A stretch of DNA of 64,000 bases from Avena insularis (lineage: Eukaryota; Streptophyta; Magnoliopsida; Poales; Poaceae). Positions 48,441-60,297 of this stretch are shown here, in pieces. A model generated the notes under the pieces. It was not told where the DNA came from. It saw nothing but the letters and a program-made list of their open reading frames with translations, and did no database searches. The translations under genes and the position numbers were made by a program. Location of the stretch: positions 337,271,211 through 337,335,210 of the forward strand of contig CM042696.1 of NCBI GenBank assembly GCA_023614405.1, given 5' to 3'. The first letter of the stretch is position 1, and each line of letters opens with the position of its first letter.

Positions 48441-48677
48441 TTACGAGCGAAAAATCCAAAATGTTAAAGAGGCAAAGACGGAGGACGTGGCAAAATTACC
48501 GTGCATGCTCATCTCCACGTCGGCAACACTTCGTCCGTTGGATCTCTCTGCATGAATCTTGACACCATGTCTATATATATTAACTGCGGCCAGGTTATTT
48601 TCATTTACCCGCATTCTCACCTGCATCTTCGTCTTCCTCCAGCTGCATGACCGTTCGAGATCTTCGACGGAAAACCC
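48441..48677 (+). promoter_or_regulatory. Promoter and 5' UTR start of the antisense ORF, detached by insertion
   Basis: The stretch has a G-box/ABRE-like ACGTGGC at 48485-48491, a TATA box (TATATATATT, 48572-48581), then a CT-rich leader ending gacggaaaaccc at 48677. The Athila-type element starts at 48678. The leader appears to resume at 56754 (aaccctagcc-type text) and reaches the ATG at 56802. In the pre-insertion allele TATA to ATG would be about 150 bp. Confidence 0.65.
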
Positions 48678-50159
48678 TGATACATCCATTTTGCATCACT
48701 ATTCTATGCCTTAATTCACTATTATTCATTGATATATTTCATATTGAGAGGTGATACTTATGTTATTTCATCTGTTTTTGCATGGTTGATGACTTTTGGA
48801 GCATGGACCACGCATGTGGATTCTCGATGGAAAAGGTGCTGTTTGGAGGCAAAATTCGCGAAGATCAGAAAATTCGGGAAAATATATGGAAAATCCTATT
48901 TTTCCATAAGACTAAGGATGCCAGAAGACAGAGTGGAGATGGGCCATAGGGGGGCCACACCACCTCTCGGGCAGCCCTAGGTCGCGCCACAGTGGTGTGG
49001 CCGCCTGCCCACCTCCTCTCTCCTCTAGCGATATCATCCTCCCAAAACCCTAAGACTCGGGAGGGACCACAGAAGATTCTCTTGGGGCGGAAAACACCGA
49101 GGAGAAGATCTCTCCGGCACAGATCACGGGGAATTCCTTCCCGGAGTGGGGAGATCGTCGCCATCAACACCACCATCAAGATGGACTTCATCGGGATCAT
49201 CATCATCATCACCACCATCATCATCACCATCAGCACCCTCATCACCATCTCCATATTGCTGTAACAATTGAGTTGAATCTTGCATTAGTTCATAGGGGAA
49301 ACTTTCCCGGTGTTGATTACTCTTTGTAGTTGATGCTATTGTGTGAACCATTGAATTATTGTTTATGTTCATATTGTTATACATCATTATTCCATCTCTG
49401 ATCATGATCCATATGATGTCTTGTGAGTAGTTCGTTTTGTTCTTGAGGACATGGGAGAAGTCATGTTGTTAGTAGTGGAGTTGTGTTGAGAAAGATTCAA
49501 TAGTTTGATATTTAAGTTGTGGTGTACTTCTTCTAGTGGTGTCATGTGAACGTCGACTACATGACACTTCACCTATATGGGCATAGGGGAATGCATTGTG
49601 TATTTGGCTACTAATCATAGGGGTTGCCGGAGTGACAGAAACCTGAACCCCTCGTTAGGAAACCTTTGCACAAGAGACGTAAGGGTCTTAGAGTTTAAAG
49701 CTGTGGTTAGGTATCTACCTTAATTACTTTCTTGTACTTACGGATGTTTGCAATGGGTATAATCACTAGTATGTATTAGTCTTGGATGGGGCGGTACATT
49801 AGCACAGGTTCACCCACACAACACTTAGCAAGCTAAAGAAGATTAATCAACTATATGAAGCAAAAGCACTTGGCAGTCTTCCCATGTGTCCTCGAGAACG
49901 TTTGGTCATCTTAAGTAATACAACCGGCTTGTCCTTTCCTGCATAAAGGATTGGGCCACTTGCTGCATTTATTCCTACTATCTTTTATTTGCTCGTACTT
50001 TGTTTACTTGCTTTATCAAAAACCCCTAAAAATGTGTTTGCTAAGTATTTGAAGAGAATTCATGATCCATACCACTAGCCAGCACCTTCTGCTCCTCGTT
50101 GGGTTCGACACACTTACTTATCAAAAATACTGCGATACACCCCCTATACTTGTGGGTCA
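48678..50159 (+). repeat. 5' LTR of the Athila-type element
   Basis: It starts tgatacatccattttgcatc and ends ctatacttgtgggtca. It is collinear with 55238-56753 with scattered substitutions and small indels, so the insertion is not very recent. It contains a cat/cac-rich microsatellite at 49195-49240. Confidence 0.9.
49195..49240 (+). repeat. CAT/CAC trinucleotide tract in the 5' LTR
   Basis: It is an imperfect run of cat and cac triplets. The matching tract in the 3' LTR is at about 55787-55832. Confidence 0.85.
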
Positions 50160-50173
50160 TCAAAACTATTTTC

Positions 50174-50191
50174 TAGCACCGTTGCCGAGGA
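50174..50191 (+). promoter_or_regulatory. Primer binding site of the Athila-type element
   Basis: tagcaccgttgccgagga lies 14 bp inside the 5' LTR. It is close to the tRNA-Asp-type site (TGGCGCCGTTGCC form) known in Athila elements, with three or so changes that would weaken priming. Confidence 0.7.
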
Positions 50192-50276
50192 GTGAAGCGC
50201 TATTGGAGAGTGGAACTGGCAAAGGAAACTTCTACTGTGAGTATTTTTTACTTCTGTTAGTTGCTTTATTTTTGTT

Positions 50277-51722
50277 ATGGATAATTCGCTGAGTTTCTTA
50301 TTTGGTAATGCTACTACCACTGCTAAGGTAGTAGATAAGCCACCACCTGCTGAGAATGATGTTTTCAAAATACCTACAAGAATTATTGATCGTGTTATGG
50401 ATAACTACTATGTTGGGGATGGAACTGTCCTTCCCGGTGATCATTTGCTCTTTATACATGAATTATGCGGGTTTTTCAAGTGTGCAGGTATTACTACAGA
50501 TCAAGTTAAGAAGAAGTTATTTGCATTATCACTAAAAGGAAGAGCTGAGGAATGGTATAAGCTGCTGAAGAATGGTCAAGCTCTGGAATGGGAGGAAATA
50601 GTGCCTCTCTTTTATTCAAAGTTTTATCCTCCTAGTGAGATTCATAAAGATCGGAATCAAATATACAACTTTTGGCCTCTTGATGGAGAGAATACAGCTC
50701 AAGCTTAGGGGAGATTGAAGTTACTAATGCTCAAATGTCCCATTCATGAGCTCCCCAACAATATTATTATCAATAACTTTATTGCAAGGCTCCCTCTACA
50801 TGATAAATATTTATTGGATCCTTCTTGTGCTGGATCATTCACTCGCATGAAAGAAGAAGCTAAATGGGATCTTCTGGACCGTATTCAAGATAATGCTGAA
50901 GCTTGGGAGAATGACAAAGGTAGAAAGTCAGGTATAAATTATGATTATGAATGCATTGAATCTTTTATGGGAACTGATGACTTTCAAAATATTAAAAATA
51001 CTTATGGTCTAGACTCTCAAGCTATTGCTTCTTATTTTAAGGCTTTTGCTTCCTATATCGAAGTGCCTAAAAAGAAGTGGAATAAGTATCATGAACCTTA
51101 TAAATATAAGGCTAAGAGTGTTCCTGCAAGAAATACTGAAGTTTATACTGCTAATCATGTTTTACCTGAACCTTATATTGAGAAAATGCCTTTTCCAGTT
51201 AAGGTAAAGGAACATTCTATGATAGCTAGTATGGTTAATGAAAGTACAAGTAAAGCTGTTGAACCTGATAAACAAATGGTTGATGAACCTATACTAGCAA
51301 ATGTGAAAGACTTTGTCACTAAGTATGAAGAAGAGGGACACACTATCCTTTGTAAGGATACCTCTAATATTGTTTCACAAAGTAGTGTTATGAGAGCTAG
51401 TATTCCTGTGTTTTCTGTTAAAATAAGTGATCATTGCTATGATGGTACTTGTGATAGCTATATTGTTAAGTTTGTGCATGATACTGAAAGTTACTATGAG
51501 AGAGGGAAAAGTGTTCATATGCATCTCAATAATATCAAGTTTCCTTGTTTTATAATGAAAGTTTTTATGTTGCACTTCTTTTGCCTTCTTATGCAAGTTG
51601 CCTCTGGTTTCAACAACTTGTTTGTTTGCAAAATTCCCTTGCATAGGAAGTGGGTTAGACTTAAATGTGTGTATTTTTGCTTCTTAATTCTCTCTTTCAC
51701 TTCAATTCATATTCCTATGTGA
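50277..51722 (+). pseudogene. Athila-type gag
   Basis: The ATG at 50277 opens DNSLSFLFGNATTTAK. The capsid-like region follows: HLLFIHELCGFFKCAGITTD, KKLFALSLKGRAEEWYKLL, WEEIVPLFYSKFYPPSE. An in-frame TAG occurs at 50706-50708, where relatives have a Trp or similar residue before GRLKLLMLKCPIHELPNN. The frame then continues FIARLPLHDKYLLDPSCAGS and on to 51722. The total would be about 481 codons. The region with alternating basic residues and the late IPLHRKWVRLK motif is typical of the non-autonomous Triticeae relatives. Gag packages element RNA; the TAG is a single obvious lesion. Confidence 0.8.
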
Positions 51723-54700
51723 GCATCTTCAAAATTATAATGCCCATCTTAATGGCTTTAATGAAAGAGCTTTTTGGGAGACAACCCAATTTGTTTTTGC
51801 TTTCAGTTTGTTTTTTTGTTTCTTTGAGTCTTGGAAGTTATTACTTTGGTAATGACCGCTCCTTACCCATTTTGTTTGGTTTTTGTGTCAAGATCAACCT
51901 CTAATGAGAGAGAAGTAATATTTGGGGAAGTTGCTGTCCCGAAACAGATTTTTGTGCTTCACCGTAAAAATTCGTGAGAGATCTCTGTATGTCAGATTGA
52001 GCTGTAATTTTTTGTGCTTCTGCCCCAGGTTGTTATTTAACTTTCGTGAGATTTGCACTTTTTGATTTGAGCAACATAAGAGTTCCAAAAAAATTGATCT
52101 TTACCTGCTGGTCTGTTTTGACAGATTTTGCCACTCTTGCATTTGCTTCTTTATTCGATTTCCTTTTCGAATTTTTTTGGGTTTTCAGAAGGAGTTCCTA
52201 TAGTAGCTTATGTTTTGATGGTTTTCAGTTGAAGTTGGACTCAAAAGGTTTTATCACTTCACTTATACTAATGTTGCTAATGAGAATTGTGTGAAAGAAA
52301 TTTCCAGGAAGTGGAGACAATGGTTTAATAAGGAAGAGAAGGGTTTTATGACTCAAGTAATAAGTGTATGAAGATGAAGATATTGATGTTATTCAAGTGG
52401 TGACTCCGAAAGAATCTACTAGATACCAAATTCAGAGACCTGCAGAGTCCGTTTTCAAATAGGTAACAGTTCTGGTAAGAAAAGTTCCACGAAAATACAA
52501 TCCAACTATGTTTTTGCTGTTTTTAGTCAATATGGAAAGTTACGAAGCGAAAAAGGGACGGAAACGGAGCTAGGGTGGCTCACACCACCCTGTGGCGCGG
52601 ACCCACCCTGGCCGCGCCACCAGCTGGTGAGTCCATCCCGGACTCCGCCTCCGACTCGTTTTCTCCCAGTATCTTCCTTTTGATATGAAACTTTGTAATA
52701 TATAACCCCCCGGATCCCCCGAGGTTCGTATATCGTGTTTTTGTTTCGATTTGTTTCTGCCAGGACATACTCTTTGAAGGCTTAGAAGCACAATGGTGTC
52801 TGCCAAGGATAAAGGGAAGGATCCCATGGAGGAAGACCTCCAAGGCCCCGGGAAGGAGAAGGAGATCAAGAGTGAAGGTGAAGAGGAGCAAGGCCAACAT
52901 CTGCATACCGGCACTACCATTGCAAGCATTGGAGTAGTGACGAAAACTGCTAGGGTTAGAAGGACTGCGCGGATGCAGACTGGGGGGAAGCTCCCCGTCA
53001 CAGTTTGGATCCACGGTCACTTCCTCCACACACCAAGAATCCCTTCCATACCTTTATCCATAACCATGCAGGAAAAGAAGACTCCAAGAGGGAAGGACGA
53101 AAAAAGAATCACAAGAGCTAGGATCCACAAACTGAAATGATCATGAGCCGTATTGAGCACAACTCGGAGTTGCACCTTCGAGATTGAGGACTTGGGGAAA
53201 CCGATCAGAGAGCTCATTGAGAGGATACCACCACCACCTAAGGAGTAATTCGTCATCAGGTTTGGCATCCCCTTGGTTTGTTCCAAGCTTGGGGGAGTGT
53301 CGCGGTATCACATCACTATCTTCTATCTTTTTACCTTTTTAGTAGAGTTATATCATGAATAGAGGAGTTATTATGTAGGATGGTTTGTATTATGGAAGTG
53401 TCCCCTCTCTCGTTAGATATGTATCCCTTGGTGTGAGTTGCCGTTATGGAATATTAATGAGAAGTTCTATCATTTACTCTTTTACATAGCTTATATTAGT
53501 TTGTAATTCGTGGTTATATGATTGATCTTGTTGTTAGTATTGGTATCACTTTGGGATCATTGAGTTAATTTAGTTGGTTTTGGCAAACCTGGCTCGGTCA
53601 GTAGTAACACTATTTTTGAGAGTTGAATGAAAAAGATAGAAGTACTCTAAAGAAAAATAATTTCATCATCTTTCTTTCTTGATATGCTCATAAGTCTAGT
53701 ATTCTCTAGTTAAGATCTTTTGTGCTTCCAAGGAAGATTGCATGTTTGCCTTTATCACTTGTATGTTTTTTTGTTTCCTTCAACTCTTATACTTGCTACC
53801 AAGCCTTGCTAGCCAAAAACCTGTACTGAGAGGGAATCCTTCTCGTGCATCCACCTCCTTAAACCCAAAACCTTTGCCATTTGCGTCCACCATACCTACC
53901 TAGTAGCATTAGTGCTATTCCAAGTAAATTCTTGTTCTATCTACCTCCCAAATTAAACTTGTTATGTGAAAATTAGTGATTAAAGCTCTCACGAACTTGA
54001 TGGCACACTTTACTTTCTTGCACTTAATAAACTTGAACCATTGTGCTCACCTATGTTGTGTATATGCTTGCGCTTTGTAAGTTGTGAATTAGCGTAACCA
54101 TGTCATGGGGAACGCTTTCAACATTGCACTGGTACTTTGTACCTAGTTGATATCATGTTCTTTTGTCTATGGATGTCGTCGGTGTGAAATGAAAGGGGAG
54201 CTTGTAAGTCCATGGAGTTATGCATGTGTGTTAGAGAAACGCCTGGGCCGCTGGTCTAATCCATGCTGACATGGTGGAAACCTGCAGCGTAACCATAACG
54301 AGCATCTATGAAGCATTCTTCTTATAAAAAAAGAGTCTGACATTGAGAAAAAAGAGAAAAAGAAAAAAAGAGATTATGAAAAGAGGAAAAAAAACACCAT
54401 ATTCCCATGGTAAATAAGAAGATTGCTGAGATGCTTGTTGTCTGCTTGCCTTGTCATTTTGATATGGGGATTCTTCCGTCTCATCGGGCAAGGGGTACCC
54501 CGTTGGCGGTTCTCTATGATACACATATGCTTACGGTGAGAAGAACTTACCGGTGACTAAACTTGAGTAGCATGAGGAGCGGCCCTCGTATTCAAGGGAC
54601 ATGAGATTCTCAACTTACAACTTGTCAATGCATATCCTCATATTTGATCACTTTAACCTTAATCACCTAAAGATGCCTATGATAGGGGCAATGAGAGCTG

Positions 54701-55221
54701 AAAGCTAGTAAGTATCATAATTTTTGGGAGCTCTTTATGAGACTTGCAATCCCTGCTTCCCTCTTTGAAGGGCCTTTCTTTTACTTTGTAGTTGAGTCAT
54801 TAAACCTATTCCCTTCTATCTCAGCAAGTATTTTGAGTTGTTGTGTTTCATTCATTCAGATGATGATTTATTCAATCATGTTTCTTATGTTCCTTGTTTA
54901 GCACATTGCTCTTATCTTGATGTTTACTACTTTGAAAGCTATCTTTGAAAACCAGTTATTTGTGAACTCCAGCGAATTATCAACTATTCTTCGACCAAGA
55001 GCTAAGTTTGCCATTACCAATTATGATTCACTTTATGTATCTTTATTGTGTTTCCTCTACTCATTGCAAGTTGAGTTATATTATAGTGAGTTGTCTTCTA
55101 TTATGATCTATGCACTTGATGGATGTGATGCTTCTTGTCCGTATTCTTTTATCGACTTTTCACTCCATAAACCTGAGGCCATGTTTATTGAGCTCAGTTT
55201 CGCTTGGGGACAAGCGAAGTC
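51723..55221 (+). other. Internal region of the Athila-type element without pol
   Basis: Nothing here resembles protease, RT, RNase H or integrase. One ATG-started frame (52793-53140) opens MVSAKDKGKDPMEEDLQGPG and is lysine/glutamate-rich; such short acidic-basic frames recur in these elements, but its role is unknown. A polypurine-like agcttgggggagtg occurs at about 53286, and an A/G-rich tract at about 54320-54395. Remaining frames are short. Confidence 0.6.
52793..53140 (+). CDS. Short Lys/Glu-rich ORF of the Athila-type element
   Basis: The frame has 115 codons from the ATG at 52793 (gcacaatgg context). It opens with the charged MVSAKDKGKDPMEED and has GKEKEIKSEGEEEQG; the C-terminal third is basic (EKKTPRGKDEKRITRARI). 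No known domain or membrane segment is visible. It sits in the non-pol internal region, where related Triticeae elements carry a comparable frame. Whether it is translated is unknown. Confidence 0.35.
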   Translation: MVSAKDKGKDPMEEDLQGPGKEKEIKSEGEEEQGQHLHTGTTIASIGVVTKTARVRRTARMQTGGKLPVTVWIHGHFLHTPRIPSIPLSITMQEKKTPRGKDEKRITRARIHKLK

Positions 55222-55237
55222 TAACCTTGGGGGGAGT
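55222..55237 (+). promoter_or_regulatory. Polypurine tract of the Athila-type element
   Basis: aaccttggggggagt directly precedes the 3' LTR start at 55238. It is the expected plus-strand primer site. Confidence 0.8.
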
Positions 55238-56753
55238 TGATACGTCCATTTTGCATCACTATTCTATGTCTTAATTCACTATTATTCATTGATATATTTC
55301 ATATTGAGAGGTGATACTTATGTTATTTCATTTGTTTTTGCAGGGTTGATGACATTTGGAGCATGGACCGCTGCAGTTAGGATTCTGATGGAAAAGGTGC
55401 TGTTTGGAGGCAAAATTCGCGAAGATCAGAAAATTTGGGAAAATATACGGAAAATCCTATTTTTCCAGAAGACTAAGGATGCCAGAAGACGAGTGGAGAT
55501 GGGACACAGGGGGCCCAAACCACCCCCTAGCGCGGGCAACCCTAGGCCGCGCCAGCAGGTGGTGTGGCCACCCTGGCCCACCTCTGGCTCTCTCCTCTAG
55601 CGTATATCATCCTCCCGAAACCCTAAGACCCGGGGAGGGACCATAGAAAGATTCCGTCGCCTCTGCGAGGCGAAAAACATCAAGGGAGAAAGATCTCTCC
55701 GGCAGACAGATTTCTGCCAGGGGAATTCCTTCCCGGAGAGGGCAGATCGTCGCCATCAACACCACCATCAAGCTGGACTTCATCGGGATCATCATCATCA
55801 TCACCACCATCATCATCACCATCAGCACCCTCATCACCATCTCCATATTTCTGTAACAATTGAGTTGAATCTTGCATTAGTTCATAGGGGAAACTTTCCC
55901 GGTGTTGATTACTCTTTGTAGTTGATGCTATTGAGTGAACCATTGAATTATTGTTTATGTTCATATTGTTATACATCATTATTCCATCTCTGATCATGAT
56001 CCATATGATGTCTTGTGAGTAGTTCATTTTGTTCTTGAGGACATGGGAGAAGTCATGTTGTTAGTAGTGGAGTTGTGTTGAGAAAGATTCAATAGTTTGA
56101 TATTTAAGTTGTGGTGTACTTCTTCTAGTGGTGTCATGTGAACATCGACTACATGACACTTCACCTATATGGGCCTAGGGGGATGCATTGTGTATTTGTC
56201 TACTAATTGTAGGGGTTGCCGGAGTGACAGAAACCTGGACCCCCATTAGGAAACCATTGCACAAGGGACATAAGGGTCTTAGAGTTTAAAGCTGTGGTTA
56301 GGTCTCTACCTTAATTACTTTCTTGTACTTACGGATGTTTGCAAGGGGTATAATCACAAGTATGTATTAGTCTTGGATGGGGCGGTACATTAGCACAGGT
56401 TCACCCACACAACACTTAGCAAGCTAAAGAAGATTAATCAACTATATGAAGCGAAAGCACTTGACAGTCTTCCCATGTGTCCTCGAGAATGTTTGGTCAT
56501 CTTAATTAATACAACCGGCTTGTCCTTTGCTGCATAAAGGATTGAGCCACTTGCTGCATTTATTTCTACTGTCTTTTATTTGCTCGTACTTTGTTTACTT
56601 GCTTTATCAAAAAAACCCAAAAATGCGTTTGCTAAGTATTTGCAGAGAATTCCTGATCCATACCACTAGCCAGCATCTTCTGCTCCTCGTTTGGTTCGAC
56701 ACTCTTACTTATCGAAAATACTGCGATACACCCCCTATACTTGTGGGATGTAA
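55238..56753 (+). repeat. 3' LTR of the Athila-type element
   Basis: It starts tgatacgtccattttgcatc and is collinear with the 5' LTR. The last bases differ: ctatacttgtggg is followed by atgtaa rather than tca, so the terminal dinucleotide is altered and the edge is uncertain by about 5 bp. The neighbouring aaaaccc matches the left flank. Confidence 0.88.
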
Positions 56754-56801
56754 AACCCTAGCCAAAGCTTTCCCCTTTCTCCATCCTCTTCCACCTTCAC
56801 A

Positions 56802-59800
56802 ATGGCTTCCAGCGGCTCTGTCCCCTCAACAATAGTGACTCCTGAGGCTTCCACGAAGCCAACCCAGGGGGTGACCATCCCACCGGAGGGGGTCGTCGTC
56901 CCTGTCTCCTCCATGGTGGAAACCACCGGTAGTGACCCAAAATAGGCGGCGCTAGAAGCTGCTGAAGAAGATAGCGACTCCCACGAGGGAGTGTGGAGGG
57001 GCTCTGATCTCTCCACCGAAGATCTGCAAGAACTCATCGTCGAGGAGTATCTACCCGTGATGGAGGGCTTAGCCTGGCGACCGGTGCCGCCGGCGAGGTG
57101 ACTCCTTCTCCCCAAGCCAGACATAAGGTGTACCTCAAAGCTCAGATGGTACGTGACGTAAGCATGCCAGTCTCCGACTTCTTCCTGGACGTCCTTCATT
57201 ACTTCTGGGTACTTCCCCACAATCACTCTCCCAACAACATCCTCATACTTAGCAACTTCATAGCTTTCTGCGAAGGATACCTAGGAATCAAACCTAGGTT
57301 AGATCTATTTGTTTACTTCTTTACCATCAAGAGAGAGTTCATAGAATCCAAGGATGAGTTGTGGATATGCGGAACTATTAGCTTTAAGATCCGGCCTAGA
57401 TGGCGCTTTCCAGACATTCTGGGCCACGAGTCTTGCAAGAACTAGCAACACACATATTTCTATGGCCCAGACATTCCTCTTCCCAACCGTCTAGAGATGT
57501 ATCCCAACTTTGTCGATGGGGCCGCGCCGAAGTACCCACCTGGAGGTCATAAGACTCTCTTCCGTCCGAGGAGGAAGCCAACTGCGCCATAAGGAACATT
57601 GAATGGCTCGTAGACGAAGGTCTGACCGTCTTGGACCTAGCCATGTGGTGGTTCACTAGGCGGATCCAACCTCTACAGCACCACGCCGAGATTATGTGCA
57701 TGTACTCCAAGAACCGGAAGGATCCCATGCGTATTTCACAGGATAACTTCTCCACTAACTCCATCAAGATCTGGCTAAAGGACATTGTCAAGGTGAAAGA
57801 TAGGAAGCGTGGCTTCAAGATCACTTATGAAATGTTCGAATGCGGCAAGTGCCCAGAGGTAGCTTATGTTTCCTTTGTTTGCATGTTATATATACTGTAG
57901 GGTTTTCTATCTTGTAGTCATCAATCTAACACTCCTTTGCTCTACAACTAGCGACCTTGGCGGCATATTAGATGGCCTCCTAGATCTATGATCCCAATCT
58001 GAAGGATATCTAGATGGTATTCGACGATGATGCCTCCAAGGATCCTCCGGCTTTGGCAGTGCGAAAGTGGAAGAGCTCCACCTCTGACGCTGCTGCCGAG
58101 GGTAAGAAGAGGAAGAAATCGGAGAGTGGAGTCTTCAAGAAATCCACTACTTCCTTATAGGGAGAGAAGAAGAAGTCTACCAGCATCCCCTTAGCTAGGT
58201 CGTCTGCTGTAGTGTAAGTTCATTCATTCTCTGACTTTAATTTTTGTTGCACTTATTCAATTCATGTACTTATACTAAGTATGTTTTAGGAAGAAATCCG
58301 GTGTTAGCTTGAAGCGATCCTCCACAGATGTTGGAGGGTCCAAAAATATTCGTGATATGCTGAGCAAGGACATGGCAGCCAAGTCTTCTCCCTCTACTGC
58401 TCCACCTACTCCTGCTGCCAAGCCTGTAATAGGTCCCATTGGGCCTTCGTCCCCTGTCGTTCCTAAGACATCCGCCATGTAGATAGATATCAATCCAACT
58501 AGTGATGTCTCGAGCTTTGCCGGCATGGACGTCACTCCCAGTGGCCAGGCAACACAAGAGAGTACCTCCTCCAAAATGGTTGAAGCTTCGGCTAAGGATG
58601 CCATCGAGAAAGGGAAGCAAGTAGTGGAGGGAGCGGAGGCGGAAGCAGCTGCAGCCACGGACAAGGTGGGAGCCTCTGAGCCATCAACTGCCATCATCAA
58701 GCAGCTGGCGGCCAGGGCATCCTCCATGCCTCCGGCTTCAACAACTCCTTTGGCCTTGACTCCTCCGACGTTGTGCTTGGATGATCTCATTAAGTAGGCA
58801 GATGCTATTTATAAAAATGCCCGGACCTTCCATGACTCTTATGCTCACTTGGCCAACAATCTGAAGATGATTTCCATTGTAAGTTTCTGAACTTCACTTC
58901 TTTTACTTTGGAATGTATCCCACTGTAGCCCCTGAGCTCGTAGGAGGAAAATCAATAGTTTTGGTCTAAGTGCTCCTAAATAACTAAGTGTAGAACTTGT
59001 CTATGTAGCCCTCAATTTTCTAGTATAGAATGATAATTTTTACTAGACACTCTAAGAGAGAACACTAGTTGATTAGAATCTTATACTGTAGCCCTCAAGT
59101 GTGTAGTTAAAACTGGATAGTTCCAATTAGATTCTCTAGATAAGCTAAGCATGTTATCATCTTTGCAAAATGAAAATGCCCGGAGAATTGCCGCCAATGA
59201 GAGGTTTGCTAACTTGTGGAAGGAACTAGACCTTGAACAGGGTAAAACAGCCTTCCTGAAGAAACACATCAAAAATAGCTAGAGTTTGTTTGTTTTTAAC
59301 AACTCTTTACTTTTCTCATGTCTCAATTTTCTTCAACTTCTCGTAATGCTTTCCATTTTTCGTCTTACAGAGGCCATTTCCAAAGCCAAGAGCAGCGTCG
59401 AGCAATCCAAGCATATCGAGGAGCTTGATGATGAGAATAAGATTTTGAAGAAAGACCTAGTTGAAGCTGTCAAGGGCCATGAGCAGGCAATGAAGGTGCT
59501 GCAAGATTCTACTGACACCGAGATGTAGCTTCTGAAGAACGAAATTGCACAACTCAAGGAACAAAATCAAGCTGCCAAAGAGCAGAATGAAAGAAACCTT
59601 GAGGTGTACAAGAAATTTTAGGGGGAGCGGGACATCTTGACGGAGACCTGCAAGCAAGCTGAGACTAGCATCTTCGGTAACTTTCCTTCGACTTTGTCAA
59701 TTTCTGTAAGATGGGTAGTTTGATTATTTATATTCATGAACTTTTGTCTCTAATGAAAACATAGCCCCACTAGTTTAACCAACATGGGAGAAGGTGCTCT

Positions 59801-60297
59801 GGATCCAAAAGAATGCATGATTCTTGCCGGCAACTTCATCAACACCACCATTGCCCAGGCCAAGGAGATAACACAACCCCTCAACATCAACATCAAGGTG
59901 GCAGAATCAGCGGCCAAGTACTCGGAAATCCTGCACTGAGCCCCCGAGAAGTCAAGGACTGGAAAGCCTCTTGCACCGGGATGGTGCAAGAATGACCTTG
60001 TCCTTGGTCAAGGTGCACTATGACAACACCGACATGGACTTGGTGACCTCCGGCATGCCGAAGTTTGATGAGGAAGGAAAGGAAATCAATAGTGATGGTA
60101 TTTGGAACTTCCTCACCGTCTTCGGCACCAAGATTGCCAAGATGGTCAAGGCGGACGTCTTCGTGCCTGCAAAGGAGATGAATGAGGATCTGGTATCTTC
60201 TGAATCTAGCCCTAGCCCTTCCGAATTTGTTGAACTCTCTAGGACTCGCTCTCTTGTTGATGATACAGCCACCAAGTCCCCTGCAGCAGAAGCATAA
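56802..60297 (+). pseudogene. Antisense additional ORF of element B (putative gypsy-type transposon domain), multi-exon
   Basis: The ATG at 56802 opens ASSGSVPSTIVTPEAS. After a stop and a frameshift, 57098-57445 carries MPVSDFFLDVLHYFWVLPHN, then NNILILSNFIAFCEGYLGIK and PRLDLFVYFFTIKREF. This is the domain listed in Pfam as putative gypsy type transposon (PF04195). It continues RRIQPLQHHAEIMCMYSKN. Later parts are lysine/serine-rich linkers, an alanine-rich segment (58525-58797), a coiled coil (59370-59690, IEELDDENKILKKDLVEAV) and a C-terminal block with DLVTSGMPKFDEEGKE to the stop at 60297. GT/AG-flanked gaps near 57860-57950, 58212-58289, 58880-59160 and 59690-59760 suggest introns. At least ten in-frame TAG codons interrupt it. 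The role of the family is unknown. Confidence 0.75.

Larger units (their letters stand above)
48678..56753 (+). mobile_element. Non-autonomous Athila-type gypsy element (Sabrina-like)
   Basis: This is an 8.08-kb plus-strand element: 5' LTR (48678-50159), primer binding site, gag, long non-pol internal region, polypurine tract and 3' LTR (55238-56753). Flanking repeats aaaaccc (48671-48677 and 56752-56758; minimally aaccc) fit a 5-bp target-site duplication with chance extension. No protease, RT, RNase H or integrase is visible, so it depends on other elements. Size, LTR length and lack of pol recall Triticeae Sabrina-type elements, but the name is tentative. Confidence 0.88.

Noticed and set aside
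48865..49405. Met/Asp-rich minus-strand frames in the LTR
   Set aside because: They are translations of the cat/cac trinucleotide tract, and the same frames appear in the other LTR.
54306..54524. Hydrophobic small minus-strand frame
   Set aside because: It comes from the A/G-rich tract inside the Athila-type element; there is no start context or homologue known to me.
56752..56762. Telomere-like aaaccct text
   Set aside because: It is only one unit; it is the insertion target site and leader sequence of the antisense ORF, not a telomeric array.
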